DNA from: Bacteroidaceae bacterium
GTDB lineage: Bacteria; Bacteroidota; Bacteroidia; Bacteroidales; Bacteroidaceae
DNA length: 32,538 nt
Direction of reading: 5' to 3'
Assembly: GCA_900770665.1 (NCBI GenBank)
Contig: CAAGKZ010000070.1
Span: 1 to 32,538 of the forward strand
The position numbers and the translations under genes are program-made. Positions within the stretch are counted from its first letter, which is position 1, and every line of letters starts with the position of its first letter. The notes beneath the pieces are model-generated. The model worked only from the letters and a program-made list of their open reading frames with translations, ran no database searches and was not told the DNA's origin. Below, piece by piece: positions 24,463-32,510 of this stretch.

Positions 24463-26337
24463 ATGAGCGAAAGTATTAAATCGAATGTACAACCCGAAGA
24501 GTTGAACATTACGAGTACTCCTGATGAGGCTGTCAACGCCGCTACGACTGAGTTTACAGAGCAGAACAGCATCAACGAGGAGACTCCACAAGTATCAGTA
24601 GAGGATGCAGCAAATGAAACCGAAGTAGCAAGACCGGCAAGCCGTCAGGAAATCATCGAGCGTCTCCAGGCGATTGCCGAGAGCGACGATGCGCTCAACA
24701 GCAAGGCCGAGGTCGAGGCACTCAAGGTACAGTTCTACCGCATGCGCACAGCTGAGATTGAAGCAGCCATCAAGGAGCACATTGCCCAGGGCGGCGAGGA
24801 AGCACTCTTTGTTCCACAGCCCGACGAGCTTGAAGAGACATTCAAACAGCACCTTGGCCAGATAAAGGCAAAGCGCAACGCATGGTTGGCTGCACAGGAA
24901 AAAGAGATGCAGGATAACCTTGAGAAGAAACTGCAGCTCCTCAACCAGTTGCAGGAACTTGTAGACAAGGCAGCGCAAGGCACCCCCGAGGTAAACGAGT
25001 TCCGCGCAGTGCAGGCAGCATGGAAAGAAATCAAGAACATCCCACAGAGCCAGGTAGCACCACTGTGGAAACAGTACCAGTTGCTTGGCGAGCAGTTCTA
25101 TGACGTGCTGAAGATTAACCACGAGTTCCGCGAATACGATTTCAAGAAGAACCTTGAGACCAAGACAATGCTCTGCGCACAGGCCGAGGCACTCACCCAG
25201 GAGACCGACGTCATTGCAGCCTTCCGCCAGTTGCAGCAACTGCACAACGAATTCCGCGAGATAGGCCCTGTAGCCCCCGACTTGCGCGAAGAGGTTTGGA
25301 ACCGCTTCAAGGCTGCATCAACAATCATCAACCGCCGCCACCAGGAGCACTTCGAGGCCAAAAAAGAGAAGGAGCAGGAGAACCTGGACAAAAAGACAGC
25401 CATCTGCGAGCAGATTGAGCAGATGGACTTCTCAACTCTCACCACCTACCAGGCATGGAACACCGCCACACAGCAAGTTCTCGACCTGCAGGCAGCATGG
25501 AAAGAGATAGGCTTTGCACCACAGAAGATGAACCTCAAGATTTTCGAGCGTTTCCGCGCAGCATGCGACCACTTCTTTGTTGAGAAGAGCGAGTTCTTCA
25601 AGGAAGCAAAGAGCACCCTTGCCAAGAACCTCGAACGCAAGAAAGAGCTTTGCGAACAGGCCGAGGCACTCAAGGAGAGCGAGGACTGGAAAGCAACAGC
25701 CGACAAACTCACCAAGCTGCAGAAAGAGTGGAAAGAGATTGGCGCAGTGGCACAGAAGCACTCCGAGGCATTGTGGAAGCGCTTTGTCAGCGCATGCGAC
25801 TACTTCTTCGAGCGCCGCAACGCAGCCACATCGTCACAGCGCAACGTTGAGCAGGAGAACCTCAAGCTCAAGCGCGCCGTAATCGAGAAAATCAAGGCTA
25901 TCGACACCACCCTGCCCGCCGGCGAGCAGACCAAGCAGTTGCAGGCACTCACACAGGAGTGGAACAGCATAGGCTTTGTCCCCTTCAAGGAGAAGGACAA
26001 GCTCTACAAGGAGTACCGCGAGGCAACCAATGCACTCTATGACAAGCTCCACACCAGTGCCAACGAGCGCAAGCTTGCCAACTTCCGCAACAACATGGGC
26101 AAGGGCGGTAACAGCCTGCAGCGCGAGCGCGACCACCTCATCCGCCAGTACGAGGCCATGAAGAGCGAGATTGCAACCTACGAGAACAACATCGGTTTCC
26201 TTAGCGTATCCAACAAGAAAGGCGCCAGCCTTGTCGACGTAATGCGCCAGAAGGTCGAGAAACTCAAGCAGGACGCGCAGATAATCCTCGAGAAAATCCA
26301 CCTCGTCGAAGACGAAATAGAAAAAGAGGCAAAGTAA
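24463..26337 (+). CDS. DUF349 repeat protein, coiled coil
   Basis: 624 residues, almost entirely helical and charged, with no signal peptide. After an acidic, Thr/Glu-rich N-terminus (1-60), repeated units of about 75 residues are seen, each with a LQxxWKEIG-type motif followed by LWKRF or a similar aromatic helix (for example AVQAAWKEIKNIPQ, LQAAWKEIGFAPQ, LQKEWKEIGAVAQ, LTQEWNSIGFVPF). This is the DUF349 domain, widespread in Bacteroidetes; function is not established. The C-terminus (about 540-624) is a coiled coil. Monocistronic between its own promoter box and a strong terminator. Confidence 0.88.
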   Translation: MSESIKSNVQPEELNITSTPDEAVNAATTEFTEQNSINEETPQVSVEDAANETEVARPASRQEIIERLQAIAESDDALNSKAEVEALKVQFYRMRTAEIEAAIKEHIAQGGEEALFVPQPDELEETFKQHLGQIKAKRNAWLAAQEKEMQDNLEKKLQLLNQLQELVDKAAQGTPEVNEFRAVQAAWKEIKNIPQSQVAPLWKQYQLLGEQFYDVLKINHEFREYDFKKNLETKTMLCAQAEALTQETDVIAAFRQLQQLHNEFREIGPVAPDLREEVWNRFKAASTIINRRHQEHFEAKKEKEQENLDKKTAICEQIEQMDFSTLTTYQAWNTATQQVLDLQAAWKEIGFAPQKMNLKIFERFRAACDHFFVEKSEFFKEAKSTLAKNLERKKELCEQAEALKESEDWKATADKLTKLQKEWKEIGAVAQKHSEALWKRFVSACDYFFERRNAATSSQRNVEQENLKLKRAVIEKIKAIDTTLPAGEQTKQLQALTQEWNSIGFVPFKEKDKLYKEYREATNALYDKLHTSANERKLANFRNNMGKGGNSLQRERDHLIRQYEAMKSEIATYENNIGFLSVSNKKGASLVDVMRQKVEKLKQDAQIILEKIHLVEDEIEKEAK

Positions 26338-26358
26338 ATAACTGTCTCACAAGCAGAC

Positions 26359-26396
26359 AAATCAATCCTTCCACTTGTAGAAGGATTGATTTTTTA
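26359..26396 (+). terminator. Terminator of the DUF349 gene
   Basis: aatcaatccttc and gaaggattgatt form a perfect 12-bp stem around an 8-nt loop, followed by a T run on the plus strand. It isolates the CRISPR locus from the upstream gene. Confidence 0.9.
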
Positions 26397-26410
26397 TATC
26401 TATTACTGCA

Positions 26411-26490
26411 CAAAAAAAAGGCGAAGCTTGCGCTCCACCTTGAATGTTTTCACAACGGAATAATCCTTATTGTGATTTGCTTCATTTAGT
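26411..26490 (-). ncRNA. tracrRNA of the type II-C CRISPR-Cas9 system
   Basis: Transcribed leftward, about 80 nt. The 5' part ACTAAATGAAGCAAATCACA (26490-26471) is the anti-repeat: the complement, ttgtgatttgcttc, resembles the 5' half of Bacteroidetes II-C repeats as I recall them. Then ATAAGGATTATTCC holds a small GGA/TCC nexus-like hairpin, followed by GTTGTGAAAACATTCAA as linker. The 3' hairpin GGTGGAGC-GCAA-GCTTCGCC (8 bp with a GNRA-type loop, 26440-26421) ends in eight T, an intrinsic terminator. Position beside cas9, order of parts and the promoter all agree. The exact 5' end is predicted from the promoter. Confidence 0.82.
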
Positions 26491-26494
26491 TCAG

Positions 26495-26524
26495 CAAATA
26501 TAGCACATTTATTTGGAATTACAA
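26495..26524 (-). promoter_or_regulatory. tracrRNA promoter
   Basis: Minus strand: TTG at 26524-26522, 19 bp, TATATTTG at 26502-26495. This is the Bacteroidetes -33/-7 arrangement and places the start 5-7 nt on, at about 26490-26488. It overlaps the cas9 promoter. Confidence 0.7.
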
Positions 26525-26543
26525 TAATCATTGGCTATTTTTG
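26512..26543 (+). promoter_or_regulatory. cas9 promoter
   Basis: TTTG at 26512-26515, exactly 20 bp, TATTTTTG at 26536-26543. Start predicted near 26550, leaving a leader of only about 17 nt before the cas9 ATG. Its -33 box lies inside the span of the tracrRNA promoter. Confidence 0.72.
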
Positions 26544-26566
26544 TGATATGACATAAAAAAATCACG

Positions 26567-29500
26567 ATGAAAAGGATATTAGGTTTAGACTTAGGAACTA
26601 ACAGTATTGGTTGGGCTGTATTATTGGCAGAAAAGAATAATGACAGTTTTCTTTTGAAGAGAATTGAGGCGGCCGGTAGCCGCATCATTCCAATGGACGC
26701 TGCTATTCTCGGCGATTTCGACCGTGGAAATACTATCTCGCAGACTGCAGAAAGGACACGGCTACGAGGAGTTCGACACCTGATAGAACGATGCATACAA
26801 CGTAGAGAACGCCTACATAGGGTTCTTGACACTATTGGTTTCCTACCTGTTCACTATTCACAGGCACTAACCCGTTATGGCAAGATAAAAGATGGAGAAG
26901 AGCCCAAATTGGCTTGGGTAAAAAACGAAACAGGCAAATACCATTTCCTGTTCCAGAGTTCTTTCGATGAGATGTTGCAAGACTTTAAATCGCAACATCC
27001 AGACTTTAGAGACAAGAAAATACCATACGATTGGACAATTTATTATTTACGCAAGAAAGCTCTGACTCAAAAGATATCAAAAGAGGAGTTGGCTTGGATT
27101 TTATTAAATTTCAACCAAAAACGCGGATATTACCAGCTAAGAGGAGAAGAAAAAGAGACTGACAAGAATAAAAGAATTGAATATACTGCCTTAAAAGTAG
27201 TATCTGTTGAATATTCAGGAGAGAAGAAAGGAAAAGATGTATGTTACAATGTCCATTTGGAGGACGGAGGGATATACAGGCGTACGAGCAGCGTCTTTTT
27301 AGATTGGGAAGGCAAAACCAAAGAATTTATTGTCACAACAGATTTGAATGATGACGGCACGCCAAAAATGGACAAAGAGGGCAATGTCAAACGCTCATAC
27401 CGCTCTCCCAATGAGGATGATTGGACACTTGTCAAAGAAAGGACGCAATCAGACATCGAGCGTTCCGGCAAGACTGTCGGCGCATACATATACGATACGA
27501 TTCTCCAAACCCCAAATCAGAAAGTACGAGGCAAATTAGTACGTACAATAGAAAGGAATTTCTACAAGGACGAACTTGTCCGGATTTTAGAAAAACAGAC
27601 AGAGTTTCACAAAGAACTACAAGACAGAGAATTATACCGGGACTCTATAGAAGAACTGTATCCAAGCAACGAAGCCTACAGGCAGAACATTGCAAACAGA
27701 GATTTCACTTACTTGTTCGTTGAAGACATTTTATTCTATCAGCGCCCTTTAAAGACAAAAAAATCGTTGATAGACAATTGCCAATACGAAGGATATACCG
27801 TTATTGACAAGGAAACAGGCGAGAAAAAGAGCTACGGTATAAAATGCATTGCAAAATCCCATCCGCTGTATCAAGAATTCCGGCTTTGGCAATTCATATG
27901 CAATTTACGTATCTACAAGAAAGGCTTGAGCAAAGACGAGGATGTTACAAGAGAATTCTTGAGGAACGAAGATGATTATGTAGCTTTATTCGATTGGCTG
28001 AATGACAAAAAGGAGCTAAACCAGAAAGAATTTTTGAAATGCCCCACATTCGGGATAAAGAAAAACGCTGAAAGCTATCGTTGGAATTATGTAGAAGATG
28101 ACAAAAAGAAATATCCCTGCAACGAAACCCACGCACAGATACTATCATATCTATCCAAAGCCAATGTAGAACCCGATTTCCTGACAGCGGAAACAGAAGA
28201 ATGGTTATGGCATATATTATATTCTGTAGAAGACAAACAGGAACTGACAAAAGCATTGCAAAAATTTGCAGATACATATAGTTTGGGGGATTCTTTCACC
28301 ACTACATTCCAGAAATTTCCACCTTTCCAGAAAGAATATGGTGCATATTCTGCCAAAGCCATTAAAAAGTTGCTACCATTAATGAGAATGGGCAAGTATT
28401 GGTCACAGACAAACATAGACAAGAAGACGCTTGAAAGAATTGACAGGATTATCACCGGAGAATATGATGAGAATATAAAGAACCGCGTTAGGGAAAAGGC
28501 ATTTAACCTTACAAATATATCGGATTTCAAGGCACTACCGCTTTGGCTTGCCTGCTACATTGTATACAACCGCCATTCCGAAGCTAAGGATGTTACAAAA
28601 TGGCATACTCCTGAAGACTTGCAAAGGTTTTTGGACTCATTCAAACAACACTCCTTGCGCAACCCTATTGTAGAACAAGTCATAACAGAGACCCTTCGCA
28701 CCGTACGGGATATTTGGAAGAAGTACAGCAATATTGACGAAATACATATTGAGCTTGGGCGTGAAATGAAAAATCCTGCGGACAAGCGTAAAAAGATGAC
28801 GCAACAAATCTTAGAGAACGAGAATGCCAACCTGCGCATCAAGACATTATTGATGGAATTTGCAAACCCGGAATTTGAGATTGATAATGTACGCCCCTAC
28901 TCTCCAAGCCAACAAGAAATACTCCGCATATATGAGGATGGAGTCCTGAACTCAACAAACAACCTCCCAGAAGATATTGAAACAATTCTAAAAAAGTTCA
29001 AGGAGAGCGACACAAAAAAACAACCTACTAGAAGCGAAGTCTTAAGATACAAGCTATGGTTGGAACAGAAATACCGTTCACCATACACAGGTCAACCAAT
29101 ACCATTGGCAAAACTATTCACACCCGCTTATGAGATTGAACACATTATTCCACAATCCCTTTATTTCGACGACTCGCTTTCAAACAAAGTTATTTGCGAA
29201 TCAGTTGTAAACAAACGACCATACAAAGACTATCAACTAGGATTTCAATTTATAAAAAATAATCAAGGTCGTATTGTACAAGAATTATCAACAAGCAATA
29301 AGACTGTTAAAATCTTTACGATTGATGAATACGAACAATTCATAAAAGACAATTACAGCAATAATCGCTCTAAAATGCGTAAACTCATGATGGAAACAAT
29401 TCCCGATGAGTTTATTGCAAGACAACTTAATGACAGCCGATACATAAGCAAGGTTATTAAAGGACTATTGTCAAACATTGTGCGCGAAGATAATGAAGAA

Positions 29501-31093
29501 GAGGCTATATCAAAGAATGTTATTGTTTGTACAGGAGGAGTTACCGATAGGTTGAAAAAAGATTGGGGAATGAACGATGTTTGGAACAGAATAATATTAC
29601 CACGTTTCTTGCGCCTTAATGAAATTACAGGCACCAATCAGTTTACAACAACATCTACCAACGGACACGAAATTCCGTCAATGCCTTTAGAACTGCAAAA
29701 AGGATTCAACAAAAAGCGTATAGATCACCGCCACCATGCTATGGATGCTATTATTATTGCATGTGCAAATAGAAATATTGTAAACTATTTGAACAACGAA
29801 TCGGCAAGCAAAAACTCCAAGATTTCGCGCGATGACTTAAAGGCATTACTATGCGAGAAAAGCAAGACTGATGAAAATGGCAACTATAAATGGATTATAA
29901 AAAAGCCTTGGGAGAATTTCACTAAGGATGTATATAATATATTAAACGAAATCATTGTTAGTTTTAAAAAGAACCTACGCATCATCAATAAAGCAACAAA
30001 TTATTACACTCATTTTAAAGACGGAAAAAAGGAACAGGTTGAACAGACGGGTACCAATTGGGCTATACGCAAGCCAATGCACAAAGACACCGTCTTTGGC
30101 GAAGTAAGTTTGCGCAAAGTAAAAACTGTTTCATTAAACGAAGCCATTAAGAATCCAACAAGAATTGTAGAAAAGGAGTTCAAAATCAAACTACAATCTT
30201 TGTTGAAACAAGGTTGCGATGCAAAGAAAATAAAAAAATTCTTTGAGGAAGAAAAAGATGTTTGGCAAGATATAAACCTTTCCAAGATCAAAGTATACTA
30301 CTTTACCAAAGAGACCAAAGACAGATACTTTGCTACAAGGAAAACATTAACAGATTTATTTACGTCGGCCATTAATGAAAAGAAAGAAGACAAAAAAATT
30401 AAAAAGGCAAAAGAGCTAATAGAAAAGATAACCGACGAAGGAATCCAAACAATATTATTTCGCCATTTAGAACAAAAAAACAATAACCCTGAACTTGCAT
30501 TTTCACCAGACGGTATAGATGAAATGAACAGAAATATCGTACAATTGAATAATGGGAAATATCACCAACCAATATTCAAAGTACGCGTATATGAGAAAGG
30601 TGACAAATTCGCTATAGGTAAAAAAGGCAACAAGGCATCTAAATTTGTAGAAGCAGCAAAAGGCACTAACCTGTATTTTGCTATTTATGAAACCGAAAAA
30701 TGGGATGATTCAGTTGGTACATATAAGAAAGAGAGAAAATATGAGACCATTCCATTGAACATTGTTATAGAAAGATTAAAACAGGGATTATCTCCGGCAC
30801 CAGCTGACGAAAAAGGCAACGAGCCTAAATTTGTATTATCGCCCAACGATTTGGTATATGTACCGACAGAAGAAAACGAAATAAATATCAACAATGCTAA
30901 AATCTATAAATTCGTTAGTTGCACAAGTAACGAAGCACATTTTGTGCCAATATCTATCGCAAGTCCCATAATAGAGACAATAGAATTAGGTAGCAATAAT
31001 AAAGCACAAAGAGCATGGAGTGGTGAAATGATAAAAGAAGTTTGCATTCCAATCAAAGTTGACAGATTAGGTAATATTACTAAAATCGGTTAA
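26567..31093 (+). CDS. cas9: Cas9 endonuclease, type II-C
   Basis: RNA-guided DNA endonuclease, 1508 residues. RuvC-I is at the N-terminus (D8 in ILGLDLGTNS), the Arg-rich bridge helix at about 61-88, and the recognition lobe at about 90-690. RuvC-II shows E729 in IHIELGRE. The HNH domain shows E858-H859 in YEIEHIIPQS and N882 at the same distance (23) from the His as H840-N863 in S. pyogenes Cas9. RuvC-III shows H1056, H1057 and D1060 in DHRHHAMDA. All catalytic positions are intact, so an active nuclease is expected. The C-terminal 400 residues should be the WED/PAM-interacting region (YETIPLNIVIERLKQG around 1388). It is longer than many II-C enzymes. AT-rich unlike the upstream genes. cas1 follows after 45 nt. 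Confidence 0.97.
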   Translation: MKRILGLDLGTNSIGWAVLLAEKNNDSFLLKRIEAAGSRIIPMDAAILGDFDRGNTISQTAERTRLRGVRHLIERCIQRRERLHRVLDTIGFLPVHYSQALTRYGKIKDGEEPKLAWVKNETGKYHFLFQSSFDEMLQDFKSQHPDFRDKKIPYDWTIYYLRKKALTQKISKEELAWILLNFNQKRGYYQLRGEEKETDKNKRIEYTALKVVSVEYSGEKKGKDVCYNVHLEDGGIYRRTSSVFLDWEGKTKEFIVTTDLNDDGTPKMDKEGNVKRSYRSPNEDDWTLVKERTQSDIERSGKTVGAYIYDTILQTPNQKVRGKLVRTIERNFYKDELVRILEKQTEFHKELQDRELYRDSIEELYPSNEAYRQNIANRDFTYLFVEDILFYQRPLKTKKSLIDNCQYEGYTVIDKETGEKKSYGIKCIAKSHPLYQEFRLWQFICNLRIYKKGLSKDEDVTREFLRNEDDYVALFDWLNDKKELNQKEFLKCPTFGIKKNAESYRWNYVEDDKKKYPCNETHAQILSYLSKANVEPDFLTAETEEWLWHILYSVEDKQELTKALQKFADTYSLGDSFTTTFQKFPPFQKEYGAYSAKAIKKLLPLMRMGKYWSQTNIDKKTLERIDRIITGEYDENIKNRVREKAFNLTNISDFKALPLWLACYIVYNRHSEAKDVTKWHTPEDLQRFLDSFKQHSLRNPIVEQVITETLRTVRDIWKKYSNIDEIHIELGREMKNPADKRKKMTQQILENENANLRIKTLLMEFANPEFEIDNVRPYSPSQQEILRIYEDGVLNSTNNLPEDIETILKKFKESDTKKQPTRSEVLRYKLWLEQKYRSPYTGQPIPLAKLFTPAYEIEHIIPQSLYFDDSLSNKVICESVVNKRPYKDYQLGFQFIKNNQGRIVQELSTSNKTVKIFTIDEYEQFIKDNYSNNRSKMRKLMMETIPDEFIARQLNDSRYISKVIKGLLSNIVREDNEEEAISKNVIVCTGGVTDRLKKDWGMNDVWNRIILPRFLRLNEITGTNQFTTTSTNGHEIPSMPLELQKGFNKKRIDHRHHAMDAIIIACANRNIVNYLNNESASKNSKISRDDLKALLCEKSKTDENGNYKWIIKKPWENFTKDVYNILNEIIVSFKKNLRIINKATNYYTHFKDGKKEQVEQTGTNWAIRKPMHKDTVFGEVSLRKVKTVSLNEAIKNPTRIVEKEFKIKLQSLLKQGCDAKKIKKFFEEEKDVWQDINLSKIKVYYFTKETKDRYFATRKTLTDLFTSAINEKKEDKKIKKAKELIEKITDEGIQTILFRHLEQKNNNPELAFSPDGIDEMNRNIVQLNNGKYHQPIFKVRVYEKGDKFAIGKKGNKASKFVEAAKGTNLYFAIYETEKWDDSVGTYKKERKYETIPLNIVIERLKQGLSPAPADEKGNEPKFVLSPNDLVYVPTEENEININNAKIYKFVSCTSNEAHFVPISIASPIIETIELGSNNKAQRAWSGEMIKEVCIPIKVDRLGNITKIG

Positions 31094-31138
31094 AAGATGA
31101 CATAATACGCTATATATTAACCTCTAAAACTTCAGCCT

Positions 31139-32068
31139 ATGATAAAGAAAACACTGTATTTTGGAAATCCAGCGTATTTATCATTGCGCGATGCACAGTT
31201 AGTTATAAAACTACCCGAGATTGTAAAGAACAAAACTTTACCCGAGAGTTTCAAGCAAGAAAATGAAGTTACAAAACCTATTGAAGATATTGGTGTTGTA
31301 GTTTTAGACAATAAACAGATTACTATAACATCGGGATTATTGGAATATTTACTTGAGAACAACTGTGCAGTCATTACCTGCGACAGTAAAAGCATGCCCA
31401 CAGGGTTGATGTTGCCACTATATGGCAACACAACCCAAAACGAGCGTTTCCGCCACCAGATAGAAGCATCTTTACCATTAAAGAAACAACTATGGCAACA
31501 AACCATAAAAGCAAAAATAGAAAATCAGGCTGCGATACTAAAGAAATATACCAATACTGAAGTTAGGTGCATGAACGTTTGGGCTGCCGATGTAAAGAGT
31601 GGAGACACAGAAAATATGGAAGCCCGCGCTGCTGCATACTATTGGAAAAATCTATTTCCAATAGATAATTTCACAAGAGACCGTGAAGGCACTCCACCCA
31701 ACAATTTGCTTAACTATGGCTATGCAATTCTGCGTGCAGTAGTAGCTCGTTCGCTGGTCGCAAGCGGATTATTGCCAACATTAGGCATTCATCATCATAA
31801 CCGCTACAATGCCTATTGCCTTGCTGATGATATTATGGAACCCTACCGACCTTATGTAGATGAACTTGTATATAAAATAATAGTCAGGGGCATTGATTAT
31901 AACACACTTAATCGAGAACTTAAAGCCGAATTATTGACAATCCCGACATTAGATGTTGTAATCAATGGCAAACGGAGTCCGCTAATGGTCGCCGTGGGAC
32001 AAACAACCGCATCACTCTATAAATGCTTTAGCGGAGAGTTAAGAAAAATTTCTTATCCCGAAATATAA
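31139..32068 (+). CDS. cas1: Cas1 integrase of the CRISPR adaptation complex
   Basis: With Cas2, inserts new spacers into the array. 309 residues, normal for type II. The N-terminal beta domain begins MIKKTLYFGNPAYLSL; the helical catalytic domain shows the metal-binding Glu161 in NMEARAAAYYW, the His cluster 218-220 in GIHHHNRYNAY, and D230/D231 with E234 in LADDIMEPYRP. Stop is 2 nt before the cas2 start. No Csn2 or Cas4 accompanies it. Confidence 0.97.
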   Translation: MIKKTLYFGNPAYLSLRDAQLVIKLPEIVKNKTLPESFKQENEVTKPIEDIGVVVLDNKQITITSGLLEYLLENNCAVITCDSKSMPTGLMLPLYGNTTQNERFRHQIEASLPLKKQLWQQTIKAKIENQAAILKKYTNTEVRCMNVWAADVKSGDTENMEARAAAYYWKNLFPIDNFTRDREGTPPNNLLNYGYAILRAVVARSLVASGLLPTLGIHHHNRYNAYCLADDIMEPYRPYVDELVYKIIVRGIDYNTLNRELKAELLTIPTLDVVINGKRSPLMVAVGQTTASLYKCFSGELRKISYPEI

Positions 32069-32070
32069 GA

Positions 32071-32403
32071 ATGAAACGTTTAAGTGAATATCGTATTATG
32101 TGGGTACTTGTCTTGTTTGATTTACCGACTGAAACAAAGAAGGACAAGAAAGCGTATGCCGATTTCAGAAAGAACCTGCAACGCGACGGTTTCACGATGT
32201 TTCAGTTTTCAATTTATGCTCGCCACTGCGCAAGCAGTGAGAACGCCGAGGTGCATATAAAGAGAGTAAAATCCTTTCTACCCGAGTTTGGCAAAGTTGG
32301 CATAATGTGCATAACCGATAAACAATTCGGGAATATTGAACTTTTCTATGGAAAAAAAGTTGTTGAGCCCAACACACCCGGACAACAACTTGAACTTTTT
32401 TAA
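32071..32403 (+). CDS. cas2: Cas2 of the CRISPR adaptation complex
   Basis: 110 residues; structural partner of Cas1 in spacer integration. The ferredoxin-like fold begins RIMWVLVLFDLPTETKKDKK with the conserved Asp17 after the first strand, followed by FRKNLQRDGFTMFQFSIYARHC and the C-terminal KQFGNIELFYGKK. Starts 2 nt after cas1 and ends just before a strong terminator. Confidence 0.96.
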   Translation: MKRLSEYRIMWVLVLFDLPTETKKDKKAYADFRKNLQRDGFTMFQFSIYARHCASSENAEVHIKRVKSFLPEFGKVGIMCITDKQFGNIELFYGKKVVEPNTPGQQLELF

Positions 32404-32407
32404 ATGC

Positions 32408-32441
32408 AAAAATCCAGTCACTCACAATGACTGGATTTTTT
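32408..32441. terminator. Bidirectional terminator between cas2 and the CRISPR array
   Basis: aaaaatccagtca and tgactggattttt form a perfect 13-bp stem around a 7-nt loop. A/T tracts on both sides let it stop the cas operon from the left and leftward array transcripts from the right. Confidence 0.88.
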
Positions 32442-32510
32442 AATCGGAAAACTTTTTATTTTCTAAATTGCTTTGTAAATCTTTACAACACAAACACTTA
32501 TACAGGTTGA

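Noticed and set aside
32442..32510. A degenerate terminal CRISPR repeat and spacer between the terminator and the first repeat
   Set aside because: The minus strand has GTTGTAAAGATTTACAAAGC about 21-30 nt after the repeat, vaguely like a repeat start, but it needs several gaps to align.
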